Source: JBAZWE01 sp041658605 (GTDB taxonomy: Bacteria > Actinomycetota > Thermoleophilia > BMS3ABIN01). From it: a stretch of 24,783 nt of DNA. The position numbers were made by a program, and so were the translations under genes. This document shows positions 15,222 through 22,134 of this stretch, one piece after another (position 1 is the stretch's first letter; each line of letters opens with the position of its first letter). Under the pieces are notes generated by a model that searched no databases, was not told the origin of the DNA, and worked only from the letters and a program-made list of their open reading frames with translations. The DNA lies in the NCBI GenBank assembly GCA_041658605.1, contig JBAZZU010000031.1:1-24783 (forward strand). The letters run 5' to 3'.

Positions 15222-16400
15222 GTGGACAAGGGGACTGACGGCCATCCAGGTGATTTTCCGGGAGGGCGCCCTGCAGGGCATCCGGGAACTGGTGATGCCG
15301 GCAAATCCGAGGGACATCCACATAGCGTTTCCCGTCAATCCGGGGACGGACCGGCCGCTCCCCGTCTCGTAGCCTGGGAAGTAACCCGCCGCTGCAACCT
15401 TTCCTGCCGCCATTGCCGCGCAGCGGCCAACAAGGGGCCCTATCCGGGCGAGCTTTCCACGGAGAAATGTTTCGAAGTCATCGACGAGATAGCGGCGGTG
15501 GGCAAGCCAATCGTGATTCTCACCGGCGGCGACCCCATGCTGCGTGACAATATTTACGAGATTGCGCGCTACGGCACCGAAAAGGGCCTCAAGATGGTTA
15601 TGTCGCCCTGCGGCGGCCTTCTCAACGAGGAGAACGCGGGCAAGCTCAAGGACGCGGGGATCGAGCGCATCAGCATCAGCATCGACGGGGCGAGCGCGGA
15701 GACCCATGACGATTTCCGCCGTGTCCCCGGCGCCTTCGATGAAGCGCTCAGGGGCATCGAGAACGCGAAGAAGGCGGGGCTTGAATTCCAGATAAACACT
15801 ACCGTGACCAAGGTCAATCTCGCCGAGCTGCCGGACATCCTCCAGCTCGCCATCGATCTGGGCGCGGCCGCTTTTCACCCCTTCCTGCTGGTGCCGACCG
15901 GGCGCGGCAAGGAGCTGGCGGCGCAGGAGCTCTCTCCCGAACAGTACGAAGAGACATTGAACTGGGTATACGACCAGCGCGAAACCGTGCCCCTGCATTT
16001 CAAGCCGACCTGCGCGCCCCATTATTACCGCATACTCAGGCAGCGGGCTCACGAAGAGGGGCTCAAGGTAACGCCGGAGGAATTCGGCATGGATGCCCGC
16101 GCCAAGGGTTGTCTGGGCGGCCAGGGCTTCTGTTTTATCTCATACCTCGGCGAGGTCCAGATATGCGGCTTTCTTGACGTAAAATGCGGCGACTTAAAAG
16201 AGCAGAGTTTCGGCGAAGTCTGGCGCGACTCGCCTGTATTTAAGGAGATGCGGGATCTCGACGGCTATCATGGGCGCTGCGGCTATTGCGAGTACCGCCG
16301 TTTCTGCGGCGGCTGCCGGGCGCGCGCCTTCGAGCTTAGCGGCGACTATCTCGCGGAAGAACCGTACTGCGTGTACGAACCAAAAGCCAGAAAGAAGTAA
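15222..16400 (+). CDS. ahbD: Iron-coproporphyrin III oxidative decarboxylase (haem b synthase), radical SAM enzyme AhbD
   Basis: AhbD converts the two propionates of iron-coproporphyrin III to vinyl groups, giving haem b without oxygen. I start it at GTG 15222, four bases after ahbC, giving 392 residues; GAGGAG at 15203-15208 is the nearest ribosome binding site. This start is supported by the N-terminal Gly-His-Pro tract (residues 7-35, three GHP triplets), a feature I recall from Desulfovibrio AhbD. The radical-SAM motif is CNLSCRHC (Cys58, Cys62, Cys65), followed by TGGDPMLRDN. The auxiliary cluster motif is CX2CX5CX2C (Cys353, 356, 362, 365) plus Cys383. Other subfamily marks are HFKPTCAPHYYRILRQRA and GCLGGQGFCFISYLG. 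No ATG start exists in this frame between the ahbC stop and the catalytic domain. Confidence 0.93.
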   Translation: MDKGTDGHPGDFPGGRPAGHPGTGDAGKSEGHPHSVSRQSGDGPAAPRLVAWEVTRRCNLSCRHCRAAANKGPYPGELSTEKCFEVIDEIAAVGKPIVILTGGDPMLRDNIYEIARYGTEKGLKMVMSPCGGLLNEENAGKLKDAGIERISISIDGASAETHDDFRRVPGAFDEALRGIENAKKAGLEFQINTTVTKVNLAELPDILQLAIDLGAAAFHPFLLVPTGRGKELAAQELSPEQYEETLNWVYDQRETVPLHFKPTCAPHYYRILRQRAHEEGLKVTPEEFGMDARAKGCLGGQGFCFISYLGEVQICGFLDVKCGDLKEQSFGEVWRDSPVFKEMRDLDGYHGRCGYCEYRRFCGGCRARAFELSGDYLAEEPYCVYEPKARKK

Positions 16401-16406
16401 GCCTGC

Positions 16407-16862
16407 ATGGACGCGACTGACAAAAGGCTCATAACCTATATACAGGCTGGCTTTCCCGTATGCGCCCGGCCCTACGAGGCCATTGGCGGGAAGCTCGGCC
16501 TCTCAGAGGAAGAGGTCATCGAGCGCCTGAAGGCGATCAAGGATTCAGGCGAGATCCGCCGCATGGGGGCGTCGTTCGATTCCCGCAAGCTTGGTTATTC
16601 GAGCACCCTGTGTGCGGTGCACGTTCCCGATGACAGGCTGGAAGCGGCTATCGAGGCCGTGAACTCGTACCATAACGTTACGCATAACTACGAGCGCAAC
16701 CACCACTACAACATGTGGTTTACCGTGATCGCACCCACCGCTGGACGCATCGATGAAATACTTCGGGAGATAGAAGGCAGGGCGGGCGTCGGCCCGATCA
16801 TCAATCTTCCCGCCATAAAGCTTTTCAAGATCCAGGTCGACCTGCCGGTGATCGATGACTGA
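16407..16862 (+). CDS. ahbA: Siroheme decarboxylase subunit AhbA (Lrp/AsnC-like fold)
   Basis: AhbA and AhbB together decarboxylate two acetate groups of siroheme to 12,18-didecarboxysiroheme. The 151 residues show an Lrp/AsnC-like N-terminal helix-turn-helix (residues 1-60) and a C-terminal RAM-like domain, but act as an enzyme. Subfamily motifs are GEIRRMGASFDSRKLGYSS and HNYERNHHYNMWFTVIAP, whose His and Tyr residues are plausible siroheme-binding or catalytic residues. It starts six bases after ahbD and overlaps ahbB by eight bases, so the subunits are translationally coupled. It is distinguished from ahbB by the NYERNHHYN motif; the A/B labels follow Desulfovibrio-type members and could be swapped without changing the function. 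Confidence 0.9.
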   Translation: MDATDKRLITYIQAGFPVCARPYEAIGGKLGLSEEEVIERLKAIKDSGEIRRMGASFDSRKLGYSSTLCAVHVPDDRLEAAIEAVNSYHNVTHNYERNHHYNMWFTVIAPTAGRIDEILREIEGRAGVGPIINLPAIKLFKIQVDLPVIDD

Positions 16863-17340
16863 TGTCCTCAATGACAGGGAGCAGGCGCTCGCCCGCATGC
16901 TGCAGGACGATATTCCCATCTCGCCGAGGCCTTTCGCCGAGATCGGAGATTCCCTGGGAATGACTGAAGACGAAGTCGTCGCCAAGGTAAAAGACTGGCT
17001 GGAAAACGGGACCATCCGCCGCTTCGGCGCCATGGTGCGGCATCAGAAGCTGGGTTACAGGGCCAACGCCATGAGCGCCTGGGATGTTCCCGATGAGAAG
17101 GCGGAAGAAGTGGGACGGATCCTCGCGGCGGCCGGCGAGATCAGCCACTGTTATCAGCGCCCCAGGGCTGAAGGATGGAACTATAACCTTTTCGGCATGA
17201 TCCACGCCGCGACACCGGAGGAATGCCACGAGGTCGCCGCGCGGCTTGCGGCGCAGGTCGGCATCGATGACTTTGAGCTCCTCTTCAGCAGCAGGGAGTT
17301 CAAGAAGGTCAGCATGATGTATTTTGCCGAGCAGGACTGA
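16855..17340 (+). CDS. ahbB: Siroheme decarboxylase subunit AhbB (Lrp/AsnC-like fold)
   Basis: The second subunit of siroheme decarboxylase, 161 residues, paralogous to AhbA throughout. It has GTIRRFGAMVRHQKLGYRANAM in the linker region and the AhbB-type motif SHCYQRPRAEGWNYNLFGMIHA, with the His-Cys-Tyr-Gln-Arg-Pro stretch and the NLFGMIH strand conserved in haem d1 proteins NirD/L/G/H as well. The start is an ATG inside the end of ahbA. It is the last gene of the haem cluster; 70 bases separate it from the GT-C gene. No transcription terminator is visible after it, but a ten-pair inverted repeat follows. The family is often misannotated as an Lrp/AsnC regulator; the operon context rules that out here. 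Confidence 0.92.
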   Translation: MTDVLNDREQALARMLQDDIPISPRPFAEIGDSLGMTEDEVVAKVKDWLENGTIRRFGAMVRHQKLGYRANAMSAWDVPDEKAEEVGRILAAAGEISHCYQRPRAEGWNYNLFGMIHAATPEECHEVAARLAAQVGIDDFELLFSSREFKKVSMMYFAEQD

Positions 17341-17353
17341 TGGTAGAGCGGAG

Positions 17354-17405
17354 CTTTCCGGTATAAAATATCCTGACTCCAGCGCAAGCCATGTTTACCG
17401 GAAAG
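17354..17405 (+). promoter_or_regulatory. Ten-pair inverted repeat masking the GT-C ribosome binding site
   Basis: CTTTCCGGTA (17354-17363) pairs perfectly with TACCGGAAAG (17396-17405) over a 32-base loop. The right arm contains most of the GGAAAGGA ribosome binding site of the gene at 17411. In RNA the stem would hide that site. The left arm overlaps TATAAA (17362-17367), so a DNA-level operator is also possible. Confidence 0.5.
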
Positions 17406-17410
17406 GATAA

Positions 17411-18916
17411 ATGACAGCGGCAAACCCCAGCAGACCGTCGGAATGGAACAAGATCGACTGGCAGATCGCCTCCGCGCTTTTCATCGTCACCTTCCTTTCA
17501 CGCATCCCTTTCCGCACCACGCTATTCTATGCCTGGGACTCCGTCCTCTATGCCCGGGCCATCGATCATTTTGACGTCAGCATGCGTCAGCCGCACCCCC
17601 CGGGGCATATCTTCTATGTTTTTCTCTCCCGGGCAGTGAACCTCATAACAGGTGACCCCAATTCCGCCATGGTCTGGGTCAGCGTTTTCTTCTCCGCGGC
17701 CGCGGTTGCTGCCCTCTACTGGCTGGGGACCATGATGTACGACCGCCCTGTCGGTCTGGTGGCGTCGCTGCTGCTGGCGACCAGCCTGAGCTTCTGGGCT
17801 TACAGCGAGGTGGCCTATCCATATACGCTGCTGGCTTTTCTGGTCACCATCTTCGCCGGTCTGATCTACGGGGCACGTAAAGCCCAAAGTGCGGTTTTTA
17901 TTCTTCTGGCTGCGCTATTCCTGGGCATCGGCTCCGGATTCCGTCAGGACATGCTGCCGTTCATGCTGCCCCTGATGGCTTACGGTCTTTACGGCATGCC
18001 ATGGCGCCTCTGGCTGGCCGCGGCCGCACTGCTGGGCTCGGGTGTGACCTCCTGGTATCTGCCATCGGCGCTGTTATCGGGAGGGTTTGCAGTCTATCGC
18101 GAGCAGTCATCAGAACAAAGCGCCTATATAATTGAAAAAATATCGGTGTTTGGACGTGGCTTTGAGGCGGTCACCGCCAATCTTCACGACCTGGGCTGGT
18201 TCAGCCTTCTGGCGCTGGCGGCTGCCACACCGCTTATGCTTGTATTCATAACAGACCTGTTTCTTCCGCGCCTTCGTGGTATGCGGCGGGACGGCCGCCT
18301 GCTGTTTCTGCTGATATGGACGGTCCCGAGTGTCCTTTTTTATATTCTTATCCACATCGGGGAATTCGGCTATGTTTTTTCTTTTCTTCCGGCTGTGTTA
18401 CTGGCAGCTACCTGGGGGACGGCAAACATGGCTGCCTTGATCGCTGAAAAAAGAGGCGACGTAAAAAAGGGCGCCACCATCTTCGCGCTGGTGTCGGCGA
18501 CGATAATCTTTGCGAACCTTATGGCTTTCCTCGTGCTGACGCCATCATTGAGCGCCAACAGGCTCGCCGCGCGAGACGGGATACTGCGCTCTCGCCTCGA
18601 CGCGATAAAACAGGACTTTGATCCGCGGACTACCTTCATCGTCTCGGTCTTTGATTATCAACAGGCTGCCTTTTATCTGCCGGATTATCAGGTCTGGCAA
18701 TTCGATCCGCTGGAGGATCCTTACCCGTCTACGGCGATCCCGGAAGGCGTAAAGCAGGTAGTTATTTTTGAGAATTACCTGAATCCCGGTGATGATGAAA
18801 AAAAGGATATCGTCCCGCTGGAATACGACCAGGAGCTGTTTGTCATCTACCCGGCCGGCAGGAAGACGCTCAAAGTCGACTGGCCGTCAAGAAAGGTTGA
18901 GCTTGCGGATGAATGA
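17411..18916 (+). CDS. Polytopic GT-C-type membrane glycosyltransferase (GT39/DUF2723-like)
   Basis: A 501-residue membrane protein with about ten hydrophobic segments and a soluble C-terminal part of roughly 120 residues. The first extracytoplasmic loop carries the acidic motif YAWDSVLYARAI and then RQPHPPGHIFYVFL, the pattern seen in GT39/ArnT and DUF2723 relatives that use polyprenyl-phosphate sugars. A further loop has SEVAYPYTLLAF. Family members glycosylate lipids or proteins on the outer face of the membrane. ATG with GGAAAGGA at 17400-17407, which lies in a hairpin. It overlaps the methyltransferase by eight bases, so the two are coupled. The donor and acceptor cannot be told from the sequence, and it is probably not part of haem synthesis. 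Confidence 0.75.
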   Translation: MTAANPSRPSEWNKIDWQIASALFIVTFLSRIPFRTTLFYAWDSVLYARAIDHFDVSMRQPHPPGHIFYVFLSRAVNLITGDPNSAMVWVSVFFSAAAVAALYWLGTMMYDRPVGLVASLLLATSLSFWAYSEVAYPYTLLAFLVTIFAGLIYGARKAQSAVFILLAALFLGIGSGFRQDMLPFMLPLMAYGLYGMPWRLWLAAAALLGSGVTSWYLPSALLSGGFAVYREQSSEQSAYIIEKISVFGRGFEAVTANLHDLGWFSLLALAAATPLMLVFITDLFLPRLRGMRRDGRLLFLLIWTVPSVLFYILIHIGEFGYVFSFLPAVLLAATWGTANMAALIAEKRGDVKKGATIFALVSATIIFANLMAFLVLTPSLSANRLAARDGILRSRLDAIKQDFDPRTTFIVSVFDYQQAAFYLPDYQVWQFDPLEDPYPSTAIPEGVKQVVIFENYLNPGDDEKKDIVPLEYDQELFVIYPAGRKTLKVDWPSRKVELADE

Positions 18917-19547
18917 CGTGCTGGCTCTCTACCGTAATGCTGCCTCGATCCCGGCGCGGATGTTCCTGCGTGGGCGCGTGCTGCTCAGCGACCTTGAGTT
19001 CGTGGAGCGCTACGTTCCCCGCACGGGCACCATCGTCGACCTTGGCTGCGGTCACGGGCTGTTTGCCAACCTGATGGCGCTGCGTTCGCCGGAGAGGAAT
19101 GTCATCGGCATAGATCTGTCGCCGGAGAAGATCGAACACGCACAGGCGACGGTTCAAGGCCGGCGCAACATCGAATTCCGCTGCGGAGACATGCTCGACC
19201 TGGCTTTGCCGGAATGCGATGCGATAACGATCATCGACGTCCTCTATCTGCTACCCGCCTCCGGGCAGGAAAAGATGCTTCGCGCCTGTCGGAAAATCCT
19301 CAAGCCCGGCGGCATACTGGTCTGGAAAGCCCAGGAGCGGCGCCCGCGCTGGAAATACGCATGGACATACGCTCAGGAGATGATTACCACTTCGGCGGGA
19401 ATCACCCGCGGCAAGCGCGGCAACCTCACCTTCATGAGCCGCGAGGAAGCTCTTGCCGCCATGTCCGGCGCCGGATTCAGGCCGCGGATAATCGAGATGA
19501 AGTCCTTCAGACCGTATTCGGACGTGCTCTACCTGGGCGACAGCTGA
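18909..19547 (+). CDS. Class I SAM-dependent methyltransferase
   Basis: A 212-residue methyltransferase with the Rossmann fold. Motif I is IVDLGCGHGLFANLMA (about residues 38-53), motif II VIGIDLSPEKIEHA, and motif IV/V DAITIIDVLYLLP then LKPGGILVWKAQE. The start at ATG 18909 overlaps the GT-C stop by eight bases, preceded by AAAGGTTGA; an in-frame ATG 40 codons upstream lies entirely inside the other gene and would add an arginine- and serine-rich stretch with no domain match. No membrane segment is certain. Context suggests methylation of a lipid or glycan handled by the neighbouring transferase. The substrate is unknown. Confidence 0.85.
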   Translation: MNDVLALYRNAASIPARMFLRGRVLLSDLEFVERYVPRTGTIVDLGCGHGLFANLMALRSPERNVIGIDLSPEKIEHAQATVQGRRNIEFRCGDMLDLALPECDAITIIDVLYLLPASGQEKMLRACRKILKPGGILVWKAQERRPRWKYAWTYAQEMITTSAGITRGKRGNLTFMSREEALAAMSGAGFRPRIIEMKSFRPYSDVLYLGDS

Positions 19548-19914
19548 AACGCGGCCGTCACAGGTCCATCGTAAACGAGGTCTAATGCTGGCCAGTCCCT
19601 GTTATGGGTAATTACATCATCAGGATTTTGCTGGTCAATGAAAATGATTCTTTACCAGTCAAAGGATGACCCGTGGGGGGTTTACCGGATGGGATTATGT
19701 AACTGTAATCTTTCCAGGCCGCGTGGTTTTCCGTATTGAACCGGCAGATGAAACGTCTGGAAAAAAGAAAATAAATGTATACCCTCCCGCCGTATATGCG
19801 TTTTTCCAGTGACTACATAGACTGAAATAAGGTCAAAATACTCATAAATTTGGGGTAGATCCGCTCATAGAGCGAAAAATCTCCATATCAAGAACTCCCT
19901 CATGAAATAATCAA

Positions 19915-19942
19915 TTGACATTACCGTCTTAATTTTTATCGT
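19915..19942 (+). promoter_or_regulatory. Possible promoter with perfect -35 element
   Basis: TTGACA at 19915-19920 is followed after 16 bases by TATCGT (19937-19942; four of six to consensus). The start point would fall just before the GGGACAAATGTCCC palindrome, so the palindrome would be well placed as an operator. Confidence 0.35.
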
Positions 19943-19958
19943 CCTGTTTTTATTTCGT

Positions 19959-20002
19959 GGGACAAATGTCCCTGATAATAAAGGACATACGTCACTTGTC
20001 CT
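19959..20002. promoter_or_regulatory. Tandem GGACA/TGTCC operator-like array
   Basis: GGGACAAATGTCCC (19959-19972) is a perfect palindrome with six-base arms. It is followed by AGGACA (19982-19987) and TGTCCT (19997-20002), a second six-base inverted pair with nine bases between. Four half-sites therefore alternate in direction within 44 bases. A shorter GACA-A-TGTC copy is at 20184-20192. I do not recognise the regulator. Confidence 0.5.
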
Positions 20003-20241
20003 GTTTGCCCGCAGGGTGCATGATTTATGAGGATGCTTGCAGTATATCTGCGGACTCAATTGTGGACACTCGTGCGGTAGCGGATTGTTGATAAAGTTAC
20101 ATAATTCTCAAAACAGCATTTAATAATCCGCAGTACGCTGGTCTTATTACTGCAATCTTCATTTGGCCATGACGCTAACCCTCGACAATGTCCTCTGTGG
20201 ATATTTTGTCAAAAGGTTAAAGCGTGGTAATGTCACCAGAA

Positions 20242-20259
20242 TTGTGTATTTATTCACAA
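20242..20259. promoter_or_regulatory. Crp/Fnr-type site upstream of the six-haem cytochrome
   Basis: TTGTG (20242-20246) and CACAA (20255-20259) are inverted across eight bases. The core TGTG-N8-CACA fits the Crp branch of Crp/Fnr regulators (TGTGA-N6-TCACA) except for T in place of A at the fifth base of the left half. It lies 41 bases before the ATG. Confidence 0.4.
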
Positions 20260-20299
20260 CTCCGGTTGGCATAATTCATGATGAAAGGAGGTGTATTTA

Positions 20300-21328
20300 A
20301 TGCGAAGAATAACGATATTGGCATTAGTAGTATTGCCGGTTGTCTTCCTGCTGTTCACGGGTGTAGCGATGGCGGGAATCTCGCCTCACGGCGGCTACAG
20401 CACTGGCACCAGCGCTTCGGCGGATCAGACTGACTTCTGTCTGACCTGCCACGATGTCCATCAGGCGGCCGGTGACTATGTACTTATGCGCGACCCCACC
20501 GTAACCCAGACATGTGCCACGTGTCACGCTCTATATGGTGCGCCCGCGGATAACACATGGACCGGCGGCTCGTCCGCCATCTGGGACAGTGCAGCTCAGG
20601 CTAGCGTATCCCAGTACTCGGCCTACGAGAACGTCAACGCCGTCAGCGGCCATAGGCTGGGCGTGGCTCTAAACGGTGTCCCGGGCCTTATCAGCGCCTC
20701 GATCCCGGGTTCTAACACTGGTAGTTTCCTGAAGGTGATCCGCTCTCTCGACTACTACCCGACGTCTCACGACGGCGCGGGTGGCCACGGCATCTACAGC
20801 AATGAGTCGGTGACGGGCTTCGCGGCCACCAACGGTCTGTACTGCGCCTCCTGCCACACGCCGCACGGTAGCATCGTCGGTGCGGACAACCTCATGTTCG
20901 CGGTGGGGACGTCAGGGTCGTGTGTAGCGGGCTCCGACGGCAAAGACGACGGTCCGGGTTCGGGCAGCTGGGGTAATAACCAGCTGGTAACCCAGGACTG
21001 CGGCGCATCGCACCCGAAGGCAGTGGCGGCCAACAAACTGCTTTCGAACAAGCCGAATCACGGCACCACGTCCGTGACCACCTACAACGGCTTCTGCATC
21101 GCCTGCCACAACAAGCAGGATGACGTCAAGTGGGATACGAGCAGCGGTTCGGAGGGTATTCACAACCACCCGCCGCACTGCGTGTCTTGCCACTCGACTA
21201 CCGGAGGCAGCTTGACTCCGTCAACGTCGAAGGACTATCCTCACACTTCTATGAACCAGAAGTTGATGAGCTACGACCACGACGGTTCTTGCACCGGTTG
21301 CCACAGCAAAACGAAGGGTCTGCCCTAA
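20300..21328 (+). CDS. Secreted multihaem c-type cytochrome with six CXXCH sites
   Basis: A 342-residue exported cytochrome. I use ATG 20300, seven bases after AAAGGAGGTG, and not the GTG three codons upstream that lies inside the ribosome binding site. The signal peptide is RR-hydrophobic-AMA (cleavage after about residue 25). Haem-binding motifs are CLTCH (47-51), CATCH (72-76), CASCH (182-186), CIACH (266-270), CVSCH (294-298) and CTGCH (331-335). A seventh site, CGASH (234-238), is degenerate: the second Cys is Ser. Many other His residues could be axial ligands. A long haem-free insert (about residues 80-180) is rich in Ser, Gly and Asn. It shares the N-terminal PHGxxS...CLxCHxxHQAxGD pattern with the second cytochrome here. 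A role in extracellular or envelope electron transfer is inferred. Confidence 0.92.
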   Translation: MRRITILALVVLPVVFLLFTGVAMAGISPHGGYSTGTSASADQTDFCLTCHDVHQAAGDYVLMRDPTVTQTCATCHALYGAPADNTWTGGSSAIWDSAAQASVSQYSAYENVNAVSGHRLGVALNGVPGLISASIPGSNTGSFLKVIRSLDYYPTSHDGAGGHGIYSNESVTGFAATNGLYCASCHTPHGSIVGADNLMFAVGTSGSCVAGSDGKDDGPGSGSWGNNQLVTQDCGASHPKAVAANKLLSNKPNHGTTSVTTYNGFCIACHNKQDDVKWDTSSGSEGIHNHPPHCVSCHSTTGGSLTPSTSKDYPHTSMNQKLMSYDHDGSCTGCHSKTKGLP

Positions 21329-21360
21329 AGCGGGCCGGTTGGTAGAAGGTAGTAACACAC

Positions 21361-21396
21361 CAGGGAGGCACTCAAGGTCACTTGGGTGTCTCCCTG
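21361..21396 (+). terminator. Strong hairpin after the six-haem cytochrome gene
   Basis: Sixteen bases (21361-21376) pair with 21381-21396 around a four-base GTCA loop, with two G-T pairs and no mismatches. The stem begins 32 bases after the stop. There is no T tract after it, so it may be a Rho-independent terminator of the U-less type, an mRNA-stabilising 3' end, or an attenuator before the next genes. Confidence 0.6.
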
Positions 21397-21407
21397 AATA
21401 AGGAAGG

Positions 21408-21427
21408 GGACATGAATGGTCATGTCC
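21408..21427. other. Second hairpin, GGACATGA / TCATGTCC
   Basis: GGACATGA (21408-21415) pairs perfectly with TCATGTCC (21420-21427) across a four-base loop, 11 bases after the larger hairpin. The arms contain the same GGACA/TGTCC half-sites as the array at 19959-20002, so it may be an operator for the lipoprotein operon or part of a composite RNA structure. Confidence 0.45.
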
Positions 21428-21468
21428 TTATGGATCGGGGCAGAGTGGCACAAATGAGTGTGGCCCTC

Positions 21469-21477
21469 TGGTATGAT
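21469..21477 (+). promoter_or_regulatory. Extended -10 promoter for the lipoprotein-cytochrome-TPR-NHL genes
   Basis: TGGTATGAT at 21469-21477 is TG-n followed by TATGAT, five of six to the -10 consensus, 100 bases or so before the lipoprotein. No clear -35 element is seen. The hairpin with the GGACA half-sites is about 40 bases upstream. Confidence 0.35.
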
Positions 21478-21603
21478 AATTAAGAGAACGAGCAAGCGGC
21501 ATGAACGATTACGTCCCACCTGTCAGGACAGAGGGACATCGGGACAAGATTTCCACTGATTAATCTGAGAGGAGAAAAAACGAAACTCCTGTTTTTAACA
21601 GCA

Positions 21604-22134
21604 ATGTTGATTTTTACGGCAACAGCTTTCCTGGCTTCGTGCGGAGGGGAGGATGCGGAAAACAAGGGATCAGGCCACAACCTGTCGCAGGAGCAACAGG
21701 ACAGAGTGGTCGCTGAGACAATTGAGAGCCTGGAGATCATAACGGGGTTGACCCCCGAAACCATCGATGACCTGTCAAAGGCCATGTCGGGTACGGCCCT
21801 GGAGGATACTAAAAAGGGCATTGAAGAAGATCTGGCGCAGGGCAGGTACCGGAAGCGAGATTATCGTAACATCAACGTCCGCTTTACCCAGTATATGAGC
21901 CCTATCGTTACTGAATTTGTCGAGTTCGATGACTTCGGCTATTATGTTGACGCCAAAACCGGAGCCGCTCTGACCCAGTCAACCGGCGAGCACCGGGCAT
22001 ACTCAATTTATGTAATTGAAGAGGACGGGCGCTGGAAGATCAAAGGCCTTTTTGAGCCCAGCAATCCCTCTACTCCGAGAGAGCAACCTGAGGAGACGCA
22101 GCTTCCTTCCGAAACTGTTCCGGCCAGCTCGTGA
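21604..22134 (+). CDS. Secreted lipoprotein of unknown function (start may be a non-standard ACG at 21580)
   Basis: A lipoprotein with a clear lipobox, FLASC, the Cys being residue 13 from ATG 21604. The mature part of about 160 residues begins with an acidic, charged helix, then GTALEDTKKGIEEDLAQGRYRKRDY, beta strands ending in YSIYVIEEDGRWKIKGLFEP, and a Pro/Glu/Ser-rich tail; the strand pattern is reminiscent of an NTF2-like or IMS-type fold, which is a guess. The ATG has no ribosome binding site and gives a very short signal peptide. Eight codons upstream, ACG AAA CTC CTG at 21580 follows GAGAGGAG with ideal five-base spacing and would yield a perfect signal beginning MKLLFLTA. Its stop overlaps the next gene's GTG. 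It probably anchors to the membrane as part of the cytochrome cluster. Confidence 0.75.
   Translation: MLIFTATAFLASCGGEDAENKGSGHNLSQEQQDRVVAETIESLEIITGLTPETIDDLSKAMSGTALEDTKKGIEEDLAQGRYRKRDYRNINVRFTQYMSPIVTEFVEFDDFGYYVDAKTGAALTQSTGEHRAYSIYVIEEDGRWKIKGLFEPSNPSTPREQPEETQLPSETVPASS

Larger units (their letters stand above)
19548..20299. other. Long non-coding region upstream of the cytochrome cluster
   Basis: About 750 bases without a supported gene, more AT-rich than its neighbours from about 19700 onward. It contains the alternating GGACA/TGTCC half-sites (19959-20002), a further GACA-A-TGTC palindrome (20184-20192), a TGTG-N8-CACA site (20242-20259) and a possible promoter (19915-19942). I see no tRNA and no recognisable c-di-GMP or other riboswitch. 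If the promoter is real, the leader before the cytochrome would be some 350 bases long. Confidence 0.6.

Noticed and set aside
14033..15304. Long antisense open frame (423 codons) opposite ahbC
   Set aside because: It lies entirely on the complement of a confidently identified gene, has no ribosome binding site and no recognisable domain; high GC lengthens such frames. The same applies to 5099-6034 and 9620-10408 on the + strand.
16407..17340. AhbA and AhbB as Lrp/AsnC transcription regulators
   Set aside because: They have the fold, but the motifs and the operon with ahbC, ahbD and cobA-hemD identify siroheme decarboxylase subunits.
19916..20235. Ten-base inverted match TGACATTACC / GGTAATGTCA about 310 bases apart
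   Set aside because: A match this short across a region of this size is not far from chance, and nothing else supports pairing.
21446..21470. Sigma-54-type TGGCAC site
   Set aside because: TGGCAC is present, but the -12 GC is not at the required spacing.
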